This document shows positions 10,922 to 20,935 of a stretch of DNA of 64,000 bases, piece after piece. Made by a program: the position numbers and the translations under genes. The stretch covers positions 26,155,232 through 26,219,231 of the forward strand of contig CM070599.1 of the NCBI GenBank assembly GCA_036346395.1. The letters run 5' to 3'. The notes under the pieces are model-generated. The model saw only the letters and a program-made list of their open reading frames with translations, was not told the origin of the DNA and did no database searches. This stretch comes from Hsuehochloa calcarea (taxonomy: Eukaryota > Streptophyta > Magnoliopsida > Poales > Poaceae). How positions within the stretch are numbered: the first letter of the stretch is position 1; each line of letters begins with the position of its first letter.

Positions 10922-12834
10922 TGCAGTTGTGAAAGTTTCGGTTGTTGCATCTTTAGTGTGAGTGGTCGGATCATTCCTTGTATCAGGTGGTCTAATCGGT
11001 GATACTCGATGATCCTTTTCGACTGGACTCAGAGTACTGTAGCTACGAGTACTGTAGTTTTGAGTACCTAGTAGTACAGTTCAGAGTACCGTAGCTCCGA
11101 GTACTGTATCTACGAGTACTGAGTGCTAGTTTTCCGAGTACTGTAGATCCGAGTACCGAGTGGTAGAGCTCCGAGTAATGTACTCAGTCGTAAGTCGAGG
11201 TGTGTATCGAGTATGAAGAGCAATCAGAGTTGCATGGTCGAAGGTCAGGAAGGTACAATGACTGGTCGATGGCCGAAGTTACAGTGACTGGTCGATGGTT
11301 GAAGCTACAATGACTAGTCGAAGGTCAAAGCTACAATGATTGGTCGATGGTCGAAGCTACAGTGCCTGGTCGATGGTCGATGAACTGTAGTCGTAGGCTT
11401 CGTGGTCGGTAGTCGTAGGCTTTGTGATCGGTAGTCGTGGGCTTCGTGGTCGGTAGTTGTAGGCTTCATGATCGGTAGTCGTGGGTTTCGTGCTAAGTGG
11501 TCGTAGACTTTGTGATCAGTGGTTGTATGTTCCTGATAAGTGGTCGTACACTTATAATAAGTAGTCGTAGGCTTCGAGTGCTTCAAGTCTTATTTTCTTC
11601 GAGTACCTTGAATACTCGTGTCTAGTTGGGCAGCGGTATGACCGGAGTTTACACAGTGGTATGATCGGTTTTACAGAGTGATCTCGAGTTGGTTTTCTGA
11701 AAGCTGGAATTTAAGGTCGTGGATGATCTTATTCGTGTTTATTGATAAATAAGAGTGTGATATGCGTGTGTGGACTGATATTGGTCAAGTTGGAGAACTT
11801 GTGCTAGGAAAACGTTCTTTGATCTTTGCATGTGCAGGTTAAGCGTGGAGACGGTCATGGTCGATGACAAGGAAGACCGGAATTTGGAGGGGGAAATCCA
11901 AGGTTTAGGTGGTCGTGTTCACGCTGGGGCACATAGAGATATAAGATGAATGCATGATGTGTGGTCGAAGCTACAGAATGTGTCATCCTAGAGGCTTCAA
12001 CGCGTGAAGGGTTATGGAAGGCTTTCATAACTGGAAGGTTGAGAGATACTACCATGATTTAAGGGGTTTCGGTTCCCTTGTTTCACGAAAGTGATAGGAT
12101 TATGTGTTCGTGTTGATAAGCTCATGGTTTAGGGCACTAGCATATAAATGCCGAAGATGTTAAGAGTAACAGGCGCTCGTGGGAGGCTTTTTGGGGCTTT
12201 TGGTGGCGGCGGCTTTCAGTAGAGAGAGATTTTCGGTGCTTTCTTGCTAGGCTTTGAGGGGTGTCGTGAGAGCACTTTGTAGACGTAGAACATGATTGAG
12301 AAGTAATAGATCATGTCGTTTCCAAAGAATTTCAGCCATCGCTGGCTGTTTGTGCTTCCGCGTTGTGTTCCATTTGTTTTAGTTCATCGTCTTCAATCTT
12401 TTCTTCTGTCTTCGACCAGCTCTCGTGTTGATCAGTCTTTGACTAGTTCCTGCTCCGAGAGGTCTTCGACTTGTTCTCGTCCATCGTCTTCGATCTGCTT
12501 TTGTTCTTTGTAGTGCGTGAATCTCTCGAACCGAAGGGTGGAGGAAATCTATTGGTCGAATCTTTTCGACCAGGTGAACGCAACTTCTTCGACCAGATCA
12601 ATTTCACTGTCTTCGATCACGAGCCGTGTTGTTCACTCGACTATCGACAATAGTTGTGACTGGAGGAACATATCAGAGTTGGTTCGACCTCTACGACTAG
12701 GTGAAAACCTCGTACGAGTACATACTATTCAACTGTCGGTTGAATCCAGAGTAGATTCTTTTCGGTAACTCGAAAATAAGGCACTACAATCATTCACACC
12801 CTCCTTTGATTATCGTATCCGATCCTAGATTACA
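10922..12834 (+). mobile_element. Solo LTR of an LTR retrotransposon
   Basis: The segment begins TGCAGTTGTG and ends CTAGATTACA, giving TG...CA termini. It is flanked by ACATT on both sides (10917-10921 and 12835-12839), a 5-bp target duplication. A TATA box (TATAAAT) is at 12143-12149 in plus orientation. The 3' end contains cattcacaccctcctttgat, similar to the ends of Copia-type LTRs in this window. No internal region or second LTR is present, so it is best read as a solo LTR left by recombination between two LTRs. The superfamily is not certain, since ggtcga-rich sequence inside it also resembles the Tat LTR at 37569. Confidence 0.65.
11387..11575. repeat. 22-bp minisatellite inside the solo LTR
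   Basis: At least eight tandem copies of a 22-bp unit, consensus close to gtagtcgtaggcttcgtggtc, with scattered substitutions. The sequence just before it (11030-11380) is a looser array of gagtactgtag and actggtcgatggtcgaag units. Confidence 0.85.
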
Positions 12835-12839
12835 ACATT

Positions 12840-13732
12840 TCAGTGAAATAGTGGGAACACAACTTCTTTCATTCTTATTGTATTTATACTGTGGCGCCTC
12901 TAATCTCACCTGTTTTTGTCGATTGCAAGATGCAAATTAGGAGAATGTTGTATCACACTGTCCATGCAGAACTGCAATTAGGTAGATAATGTTGCAAAGA
13001 ACATTCTATAAACAGCATTGCAGTAAGATGGACTTGCTACTCATGGTGATTTATTCTCCTGACAATTGTGTGGTTGTCGCAAGAGCCAAGAGGCGAGCAT
13101 AAAACTTAGGGTGGGATAGGTCTCTTTCCACTACATCACTAAGTTGCCTCTTATTGGAAGTGCTATACAGTATATGCTCATCAAACTAACTCAGAGAAAC
13201 TTAAGAGATCCTCAATTAATTATTAGCTATCTTTTCATTAGGCAAAGTTAAGTGCTCTTTTGTTTCCATAAATGCGGAGCACATGTTCTTTGCCATCCAA
13301 GGCCTCCAATCTTGGTCTTGCACTCTGAAGCTCCAGCTGGTTTGCTTCGAACCTGCTACCTGAGCTACGGAAGCCAAGTGCTAGCATATGTTTTTTATAT
13401 AAAGAAAACCGCACAGATTTTAAAATAATATTTGGGTTAGTTTGTTTAATTTCCTTCGCAAAGCAGGGAATGTGTCAACAATGCTATACTCAAAATGAAA
13501 AATAAAGTTATTGATCACTCCCTATGGAAAAGTTTGATTAATTAAATAACAATAAGTTTGAGGAGCTTCCAGAATATATTGTCTGTTTGGTTTTGAGGTT
13601 CCTTACAACCACCTTACTATTCATTTTGTTTGGTTTTGAGGTTCCTTACAACCACCTTACTATTCATTTTGTATATGACTGTATTGCGCTATGGAATCTA
13701 GTTAGATAAAGGGATCTTTATTAATTCTAGGG
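12840..13732. other. Intergenic region with a 43-bp tandem duplication
   Basis: No coding sequence is supported. A perfect 43-bp unit starting gtttggttttgagg at 13585 is repeated directly at 13628. The rest is unremarkable AT-rich sequence. Confidence 0.55.
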
Positions 13733-14425
13733 AAAATCAACACCACATATACATGCAACCACATGCACAATCCTCACCGGTAAAGCGCTCCAAAATTCGT
13801 GCTTCGTTTTTACAAAAAAAAAAACCTCTTCATCACCCTCTCCATGTCTTTCCTATCTCCCTCTCTCCTCCTCTCCCCCTCCCCCTCTCCGTCGCGATCT
13901 CCAGCGAGGTCGTGCCGCGCCACTGCCGCTCCCTACCATCTCCCTCCCTCTGTCCCATCTTCTTTCCAGGTGAGTCGGCAACGGAGTGTAGGAGCTGGCC
14001 ACCGCTGCACCGAAGGAGTGGCGCATCTGGCTTGCGGAGGATGGCGCGGGCTCGGACACGAGGTGGTGCCGGAGCTCGGGATCAAGAGAAGGAAGGAGAA
14101 GGAGATAGAAGGGGAGAGAGAGGTCCGCCAACACGCCGCTTCCTTACTGCCGGAGCTTGGGTGGAGAGAGGAGGAGGATTCCCGCTACTTCCTTGCCGCA
14201 CCATTGATGAGTTGCACCGCCGCGTGCCAGAGCCGAGGGAAGGAGAACGAACAGAGCCAGGAGGGAACAAGTGGGAGAGAGGGGAAGAGGGGGGAGACGG
14301 GAAGGAAGATAAAGGGTTTTTTTTACAAAATAGGCGAGTTGGAGGCACAAATCTTGGAGCACTTCAACATTGGAGATAGTGCATACGGTTGCATGTATAT
14401 GTGCAAAATCCGCATCCCTATTGCT
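13733..14425. mobile_element. Small inverted-repeat element with GC-rich interior
   Basis: About 95 bp at the left end (from CACATATACATGCAACC near 13743) match the reverse complement of the right end (to GGTTGCATGTATATGTG near 14404) with moderate divergence. GGGA/TCCC motifs lie just outside both copies. The interior is GC rich and contains open frames on both strands of mixed low-complexity composition, none of which resembles a known protein. A target duplication was not resolved: TAATTCTA and TATTGCTA outside the ends agree at 6 of 8 positions. A Pack-MULE-like or hAT-like non-autonomous element is possible. Confidence 0.45.
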
Positions 14426-14429
14426 AACA

Positions 14430-15239
14430 ATATTTAGCATACTATTTCAATGGAAAATGTATAAACTAGTAGAAAGATAAAAGTTCTTAGGCCATCCATA
14501 GTATAGGCGGTGCCAGATTTGCCACCTCACTGCCACGTCACACAGGTGCTAGTTTTGCTTTCTGGCTATAGTGGTTAGCATCACCTTCTCCCCCTAGTGG
14601 GACCCATGACAAATAAAAAACTCCCAAGCCATCTCTCCTGTATCACCCTCTCTCCCCTGTTCATTTCTCTCTCTCCTGTATCGCTATCTCCCTCCTCCCA
14701 ACATAGCAGCGCTGCCACCTTCGATTTGGTCACTCTGACCACCCGCTTCACCGCTAGCAAGTCGATCTGGCTGCTGTCCACCCGCTCTCCCACCTCCCTT
14801 CACCAAATCGTGTTGTCGCCTCTTAAATATCTTTCATAGCCAAACCCTAGCCGTGGGCGATGAAGCTCGATCCGTGGCGTGGTGGCCTCCATCCATGGCG
14901 ACAACGACCTCAATCTGGTGTAGCAACTTCGTCCCCGACCAAGGCCATGGTGACCTCGACCAAGGCTGCAAATGCTCTCTTCCACTTCCGACAACGACCA
15001 CGATTCGTCGAGAGGGCCTTGATTCGACGGCGGAAAGCACCGACACGGTGACAGCTTCTAGCGAGGGCAGCATCAATCGGAGCGCACGGTGGCATGACTA
15101 GTGGACCACCAAGAAATTTTTATTTGTTGGCACCAGTGCATCTACTTGCACCGGTTCTAGGAATCTAACTTCTAGTACCGCCCCTACCGTGTGCAACGTT
15201 GATGCTTTCTACTCTCTCTCTCCTCTTCTAGCACCGGTG
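14430..15239. other. GC-rich intergenic stretch, no gene recognised
   Basis: The stretch is moderately GC rich with short open frames on both strands. None shows a recognisable domain. Motifs such as gcaccggttctag and tctagcaccggtg recur at 15150-15235 and resemble degenerate repeat remnants. Confidence 0.4.
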
Positions 15240-15500
15240 AGATTTTTTAATAATAAATTATTTTAATAGAATTACAGAAATAAACACCATTTAAAAAAAT
15301 TACAAAATAGGCTTCTGTCGCCGTTTAAAATAGCGACATGCTACTGTCGCTAGTTAGATTGGCAACAGAGCCTTGTCGCCAACCAAATACTATTAAATGT
15401 CATGTCACCATTTGAAATGATGACATAAAAGCAAATCGCTATCTGAATTGGTGACACCCACTTGTCGCCAAACCAAATGGCGAGAGGAGCTGAATTTTTT
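15240..15500 (+). repeat. Left arm of the 3.7-kb inverted-repeat element
   Basis: AT-rich outer part followed by gtcgcc / ggcgac palindromes. It pairs with the reverse complement of 18700-18937. Confidence 0.65.
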
Positions 15501-15834
15501 GTTTTGGTATAAAAAATGAAATAAATTTTTATTTTGACAGAATGCAGCTTCAAATTTTATAGGATTTTACTAAGTCAACTGGGCGTGAGATCACTGTTAA
15601 TTCCTAGTGGAAAAGTCCCTTTTTCCCTTTGGATGTCTTTGCTCGAGTGAACTAGATTCCTTATATGCCATTGCATTCGGTTGTTTTGGCGCTGGAGTGA
15701 AGAATAGTTGGCGCCAAATCTCCCGCCAAGTCCAGCTCTATAAAGCCCATCCAACCAACACAATTCCTTCTCTTGTCATCTACTTGCAGTTGCCCCCTCC
15801 TCTCCTCAACGCCAAGTCTCAGTCGTCGAATTCG

Positions 15835-16230
15835 ATGAACCGAACAGCTGTGGTGCCGATGAATGCAAGGCATGTCAATTGCCCAAACTGCGGGATTGAA
15901 GAGAATGTCCTCTACTCCAACACCGAAGAGAACAGGGGGGCATGTGTTCTACAAGTGTCCGTATTTCTCGGTAAGTTTAATTTATGGGAATATTGGTATT
16001 TTGATTTTTGGTTTGATTCGTCCCCCACTTTTTCTGACTATTTGATGTGGATTTTAGGACGATGGATGCTAGTACGTTCAATGGACTAACTTTATTGATG
16101 CCATGATGGAAATGGCAGTTGAACGTCCACCTATAGCTCCATCTGGTCCAATGGTGAACATGCCACTTGCGGAGGAACGCCTTGAAAGGATTCTTGGCCA
16201 TCTGAAGTGGCTGGAGAAGCTTATGTGTGT
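15835..16230 (+). pseudogene. GRF-type zinc-finger protein, copy 1, broken
   Basis: A TATA box (TATAAAG) at 15739-15745 precedes a start codon at 15835. The first exon encodes CPNCGIEENVLYS and, one base out of frame, FYKCPYFS, a CX2C...C pattern of GRF-type zinc fingers. The frame slips at a run of six G residues near 15936. A splice donor (GGTAAG) follows at about 15970 and an acceptor (TTTTAG) at about 16056. The second exon supplies the last cysteine and the YVQWTNFID motif, but with an in-frame TAG directly after that cysteine. GRF fingers bind single-stranded nucleic acid. In grasses many such small genes are carried by transposons. It lies inside the long inverted-repeat element and pairs with copy 2. 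Confidence 0.6.
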
Positions 16231-16775
16231 GTATCATTGTGGTAGTGTATTCAATATGTATAAAGTAGTTCTGGTTGTCTTTAGAAGGGAGTTCATGTAC
16301 CCAGAATGTTGTATGCTTATGTTGTACCGGATTGTATGAATTGTAGAAGGCCTTTAATTTTTAGCAACTAGATACGTATGAACATAACATAACTTGGAGC
16401 AATAGCCTTGCAATATTCAACATAGATCCAGAACATTACGGTAGCACAATATGGCAACATAATAAGTCTAAGTGCCATATTTTGTAAAACCTTACAATAT
16501 CAGAATGAAATCTCGTGGGGTACGACAAAAGAGGGCCCGCAACTAGATGTATCACTGATCTTATGTAAATATTAATTTATGTACGACTTATATTATGATT
16601 GTGTTGGGTTTACGATCTTATTTGTTGTTGTTATTTTGTGTACAACTAACTTTGTGCCCCAATCACCATTGTGACATCCCACCTTCGTTCTAGCCTTTAG
16701 CACCTTTTAGACCGAATTGACCATGCCTTGCCATGCCACATTTTCAGACCAAGCAACCCGCACCAGCTTTTCTAA

Positions 16776-17380
16776 GTGAGTAGACATCACTCACTACCCA
16801 TCCCACATTTTGAGACCGAATTGACCACACCCTGCCATGCCACCATTTCATACCGAAATAACAACCCGCACCGTCTATTCTTAGTGAACAGACATCACCC
16901 ACTAGCCATACCATATTTTCATACTAAAATGACAATCCACACCATTTTTTTCTCAGTGAGTAGACATCACCCATTATCCATCCCATTTTTTCATACCGAA
17001 ATGACAACATGCACCGACTTTTCTCAGTGAATAGACATCACTCACTAGTCATTCCACCTTTTCCGACCGAATTGACCACACCCTAGCAAGCTAGTTTTTC
17101 AATCTTGAATGACAACCCGCACCAGCTTTCCTAAGTGAGTAGACATCACCCACTAGTCATCCCACCTTTTAAGACCGAATGGATCACACTCTGCCATGCC
17201 ACTTTTTCAGACAAAAATGACAACCTCACTAGCTTTTCTCAGTGGGTAGACATCACCCACAAAACATCCCCACCATTTCAGACCGAATTGACAACATCTT
17301 GTCATGCCACCTTTTCATACTTAAATGACAACCCCTACCAGCTTTTCTTAGTGAGTAGACATCACTCACAGAGCTTTCTT
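16776..17380. repeat. Complex minisatellite between the two GRF genes
   Basis: Seven copies of the motif tagacatcacycac start near 16781, 16890, 16962, 17031, 17139, 17246 and 17357. Successive spacings are about 109, 72, 69, 108, 107 and 111 bp. The array is therefore built from a unit of about 108 bp and a shortened form of about 70 bp. Each unit also carries gaccgaattgacca and catgccac blocks. Apparent open frames through it are by-products of the repeat. Confidence 0.8.
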
Positions 17381-17576
17381 GTGCATAAAGATTCCTCACG
17401 GACGTGAGCGCATCACCATTCTCCATAATTTACCTCCTCACCACTACACCCCAGTGGCTTATAAAGTCGGGGTACACTCCACCACCACAGCCAACACTCC
17501 ACTCGAATTAATTTCGCACAAAAGGGACAAAGGAGGGAGAAGAAAGGTAGAGGAGATCAGTACGTCGGGCTTGGAG

Positions 17577-18010
17577 ATGTCAGGCTTTGGCAAGATGATG
17601 CAGAAGCGGCTTGTCGGGAAGGCAGGAACCTACCCAGATCATTCCACATAGGATGCACATGTATCACCATAGTTTCCACGCTCGCAGTGCTATTGCGGTA
17701 ACCCAACACATATCATTCAGTCAACGCACCCGGAGGCCGCCACCAGGGCGTACTACATTTGCAAGGATATCCGCGTAAGAGAATCTCAAACACACATCCA
17801 TTTTTTCACATTGCACGTGCATTTCACATATTGCTAACTTTATCCATTCATTATGGTAGCCATCCGAGCGTTGCTATTTCTTTCAATGGATCGACAACCC
17901 AGATAAGTACGACATGGTATTCATCTAACAGAAGTACATGCTGAACTACGCGGTGCCGTCCAAGAACTTCACGCGTAGGAAACTTTACTCAGCCGAGAGC
18001 GTGGAAGACA
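17577..18010 (+). pseudogene. GRF-type zinc-finger protein, copy 2, broken
   Basis: A TATA box (TATAAAG) at 17460-17466 lies about 110 bp before the start codon at 17577. An in-frame stop occurs after 25 codons. Beyond it, sequence encoding CYCGNPTHIIQSTHPE and AYYICKD runs to a splice donor (GTAAGA) at about 17772. After an acceptor (GGTAG) near 17863 the next exon encodes CYFFQWIDNPDKYD, completing a GRF finger. The exon layout (TATA box, short first exon, intron before the last finger cysteine) matches copy 1 although the sequences differ strongly. This suggests an old tandem duplication or capture of two family members. Confidence 0.55.
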
Positions 18011-18699
18011 AGGCAAAGGCAATGATGGTTTGTAAGGAACCAGGGTGGTGGTGGAATACTGCAAGTCAGCTCACTAATTAAGGATGATCGGATCAAGCGT
18101 GCGACAGACAAGGGAAAGATAGCCATGGTCCCCGATGCTCTGGCTAAGCGGGTGATTACTTCCGAGGAGATCCTAGAATCCCAACATAGGGTTGCCTTCC
18201 GAGGAGACCCTAGAGATATCCCAATATAGGGTTGCCTTTGGGACTGGCCGCACATGTCGGTCTACAGGAGACAAGGGTAAAACACTGATGGACCCTCAAG
18301 ACTGACTTCTTTTCGATCCACTAGTTTTGCCTATTCCAAAAGACACACATATATCCTACGTGTAGATCGGGTTGATGATTTATGCATGTTGTTGTTTCTA
18401 CCATAAGAGCAACGAGACAGATAAATGCACGTAATCAAACCTTGTGCGCCATGTAATTCACACATACATTATGAAGTCTTAGTGTCGGAGTTAAATCTCA
18501 TCTTTTAAATTTAATTCCCTGGTTATTCTCTTTTTAAAAAATAATCGCTTGTGCGAACACTACACTCGGTAACAACAACATGGGTGCAATTAACCTCTAA
18601 GGGTTTATCCACGCAGTCAACAAACTCCAGCTTATTGAAGCACTACAAGATATTACCAAATAACTTAGTAAAATCATGTGAAATTTGAAATCGTATTTA

Positions 18700-18937
18700 A
18701 AAAAAAATTTGAGTTACTATCACCATTTGAATTGTCGACTTGTGTCTGTCGCTAAGCCAATGCGACAGACATATGTCACCAATTCAAATGGTGACACGAC
18801 TACCAGTTGCCAATCCAACTAACGACAGTAGCATGTCGCCATTTCAAACGGAGACAAGCACATTTTTGTAATTTTATTAAATGAGTATTTATTTATGTGA
18901 TTGTATTAAAATACTATATTATTTTTTTAAAAAAATT
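18700..18937 (-). repeat. Right arm of the 3.7-kb inverted-repeat element
   Basis: Reverse-complement match to the left arm, ending only about 360 bp before the PPR start codon. Confidence 0.65.
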
Positions 18938-18959
18938 CCCGGTTTGGTAGCACATTGTG

Positions 18960-19295
18960 GACGCCAAGAAGGAGCCTTCAAATGCGCTCAAATTCAAATG
19001 GTTACTTTTTTTTAGTTGGTCCTTTCTTCCAGAACCAACAACAAGACGAGGCCCACTATCTAATAAATTCAAACTACAAACAGCCGAGCTGGGCCGTACT
19101 CAAATAAAAGTTAATCACGTACAGCCAACGGGCTGCCTCTCCTTGACTTTTAAAACCGGCCCAAGCATTAAACCCACCAATCGCCTTCGGGTCGAACCCC
19201 AGAACCACCGGCCGAGCGCTGCGCAAGCAGAAGGCGGCGGCGGCGCCACCTCCCCCTCCCCCTCCCCCTTCGTACACCGAAGCTCTCCCCTTCCT
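18960..19295 (+). promoter_or_regulatory. Presumed promoter and 5' leader of the PPR gene
   Basis: The stretch holds three GGCCCA/TGGGCC site-II-like motifs (aggcccac near 19050, ctgggcc near 19090, ggcccaag near 19159). Such motifs are common in plant promoters of nuclear genes for organelle gene expression. An open frame extends upstream through this stretch from 18957. It starts at the transposon edge and encodes unrelated sequence, so I do not treat it as coding. No clear TATA box was seen. Confidence 0.45.
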
Positions 19296-20804
19296 ATGCT
19301 CTCCCCATGTCGCTGGGTCCGCCTCCGCTTCTGCCTCTGCCGCTTCGCCTCCGCTCTCGCTTTCGCTCCCGCCGACGCTTCCACTTCCACCTCCACATCC
19401 ACATCCGACTCCGACCGGGACCCCGACTCCCAGTGCCCCGCAGCGTCCCCCCTCCTGCGCCACCGCATGCGGGAGGCGGCCGCGGAAGGGGACCTCTTGG
19501 CGGCGCTCGGCCGTCTCCGGCCCGCGCCCTGCGCCTGCGACTACAACGCTCTCCTCCACGCCTACCTCCGGTCCGGCAGCGCAGCGCCGGGCCATGTCGC
19601 CGCGGTGATCTCGCACATGCACCGCCTCGGCCCGGCGCCGAACGCCATAACCTTCAATACGGCATTCAACGGGCTGCTCCGGCTGGGCCACCTCGATGCC
19701 GCGCATGCCGTGCTCGAGGAAATGTGGTCGGGCTGCGGGTTCGTGCCTTCGTTCACCGCGGTGGACAGACTCGTCAAGAAGGCTGTTAGTGGCGCCAACT
19801 TTGACCTTGCACTGATACTGAAGGTGCTCGACCTAATGCTCAGGCTGGGTTACTTGCCGACTCTGCCCGTCGCCAATGCCATAGTTTCGGTTCTTGTGAA
19901 AAGCGATGGCGCAGAGGTGGCGTATGAGGTATTCTTGTTTTTTGTAAATAGGGGCTTTTGGCCGGATGTGTATATGTACAACCGAATTCTTTTCGGTCTG
20001 TGCAAGTCTGGTCGCAGCAGTAAGGCATTGGCTCTGTTCTGTAACTTGAGGAAGAGAGGGCTCTCTCTCAATGTGTATTCTTATACGGCATTAGTTTTTG
20101 GGTTCTGCAAGGAGAAGCTGTGGGATGAAGCATACAGGGCATTGGTGATGATGTGTCATGAAGGATGCGAACCATCTGTTGTAACATATACCGTGATTGT
20201 GAATTTTCTTTGCAAAGATATGAAAACTGATGATGCGATGCGTGTTTTCAAGATGGCTTATGAAGAAGGCCGCCATCTTGATATTACCATATGCAATGTG
20301 CTACTTCATGCACTCTGTTGTGCCGGTAGAGTCTTGGAAGCTCTTGTGATCATTGATGTGATGGAGGAGGCAGGATTTGTCCCTGATTGTTTCACCATTT
20401 CTGCTCTAGCTGTTGGTTTTTTGAAAACTGGGCATGTCAAGGCCTGTCAGAATTTTGTACAAAGGGTATTTACCAAGGGTAATGTTGTCGATGTTGTCAC
20501 TTGGAATATATATCTCCATAGCTTATGCCGCGATGGCCAAGTGAGAAAAGCATATGCTTTGGTAAATAGCATGGAGGAGAAAGGATATTTAGTGTCCACT
20601 GTAACATACAACACTATACTGAAAGGGTTCTGCACGGACATGGATCTTCAGAAGGCGTTGCAGATGTTGGATCGTTTCAGCTCGGCTGGAGTCTGCTATG
20701 ATTCTGTATCCTTCAGCACTATTCTCTCTGCAGCCTGCAGGCAGGGTAACACTTCAGTCATCCAGAGGGTTCTCTATCATATGAATGTTGAAAGTCAACT
20801 TTGA
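19296..20804 (+). CDS. P-class pentatricopeptide repeat (PPR) protein
   Basis: An intronless frame of 502 residues. The start at 19296 is chosen because it opens a basic, Ser/Ala-rich leader (MLSPCRWVRLRF...) typical of plastid or mitochondrial targeting. Earlier in-frame codons run into promoter and transposon sequence. PPR motifs follow in an exact 35-residue register from about residue 225: 225, 260, 295, 330, 365, 400, 435 and 470. Examples are YNRILFGLCKSGR, YTALVFGFCKEK and YNTILKGFCTDMD. Two further motifs lie at about 82-151. There is no E, DYW or SMR domain, so it is P class. Such proteins bind organelle RNA and affect stability, splicing or translation. The 5' part is very GC rich and the 3' part is not, a common gradient in grass genes. 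The last motif runs straight into the stop, and decayed coding sequence follows, so the protein is probably shortened. Confidence 0.88.
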   Translation: MLSPCRWVRLRFCLCRFASALAFAPADASTSTSTSTSDSDRDPDSQCPAASPLLRHRMREAAAEGDLLAALGRLRPAPCACDYNALLHAYLRSGSAAPGHVAAVISHMHRLGPAPNAITFNTAFNGLLRLGHLDAAHAVLEEMWSGCGFVPSFTAVDRLVKKAVSGANFDLALILKVLDLMLRLGYLPTLPVANAIVSVLVKSDGAEVAYEVFLFFVNRGFWPDVYMYNRILFGLCKSGRSSKALALFCNLRKRGLSLNVYSYTALVFGFCKEKLWDEAYRALVMMCHEGCEPSVVTYTVIVNFLCKDMKTDDAMRVFKMAYEEGRHLDITICNVLLHALCCAGRVLEALVIIDVMEEAGFVPDCFTISALAVGFLKTGHVKACQNFVQRVFTKGNVVDVVTWNIYLHSLCRDGQVRKAYALVNSMEEKGYLVSTVTYNTILKGFCTDMDLQKALQMLDRFSSAGVCYDSVSFSTILSAACRQGNTSVIQRVLYHMNVESQL

Positions 20805-20935
20805 TGCCGTCGGTATGACATATTGACATGTTTACTTCGGTACTTCCACAAGTGTGGGAAGTTTGCAGAAAGTGTTAAAATTGTAGAGAATTTGATCGTT
20901 GATGGTAATCCATTATTCATGCTGGGTGGTTGAGG
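20805..20935 (+). pseudogene. Frame-shifted remnant of the PPR C-terminus
   Basis: Directly after the stop codon, another frame encodes CLLRYFHKCGKFAESVKIVE, which has the shape of one more PPR-type helix pair. Between it and the stop lie a frame change and the 8-bp direct repeat attgacat-type duplication (gacatattgacat at about 20816-20829). The frame stops again near 20932. I infer that the ancestral protein extended at least one motif further. Whether this is real truncation or a sequence error cannot be told from one copy. Confidence 0.5.

Larger units (their letters stand above)
15240..18937. mobile_element. Element bounded by long inverted repeats, carrying GRF zinc-finger genes
   Basis: The left arm (about 15240-15500) matches the reverse complement of the right arm (about 18700-18937) over more than 200 bp, including the motif gcgacatgctactgtcg. 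Both arms contain repeated small palindromes of the form gtcgcca...tggcgac. The interior holds two diverged two-exon zinc-finger genes and a minisatellite. No transposase was seen. TAGCAC near both ends could be the remains of a target duplication, but this is weak. I regard it as a non-autonomous transposon or a large foldback element; the family is unresolved. Confidence 0.5.

Noticed and set aside
13753..14440. Two overlapping open frames of more than 200 codons
   Set aside because: They overlap in different frames in GC-rich low-complexity sequence inside an inverted-repeat element. No domain is visible.
15100..15240. CACTA terminus near CCACTAGTC at 15094-15104 (minus strand)
   Set aside because: No matching end or target duplication was found, and the motif is too short to trust.
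18957..19295. In-frame upstream extension of the PPR protein by 113 residues
   Set aside because: It begins at the edge of a transposon arm, has unrelated composition, and overlaps the site-II-like promoter motifs. The start at 19296 opens a plausible targeting peptide.
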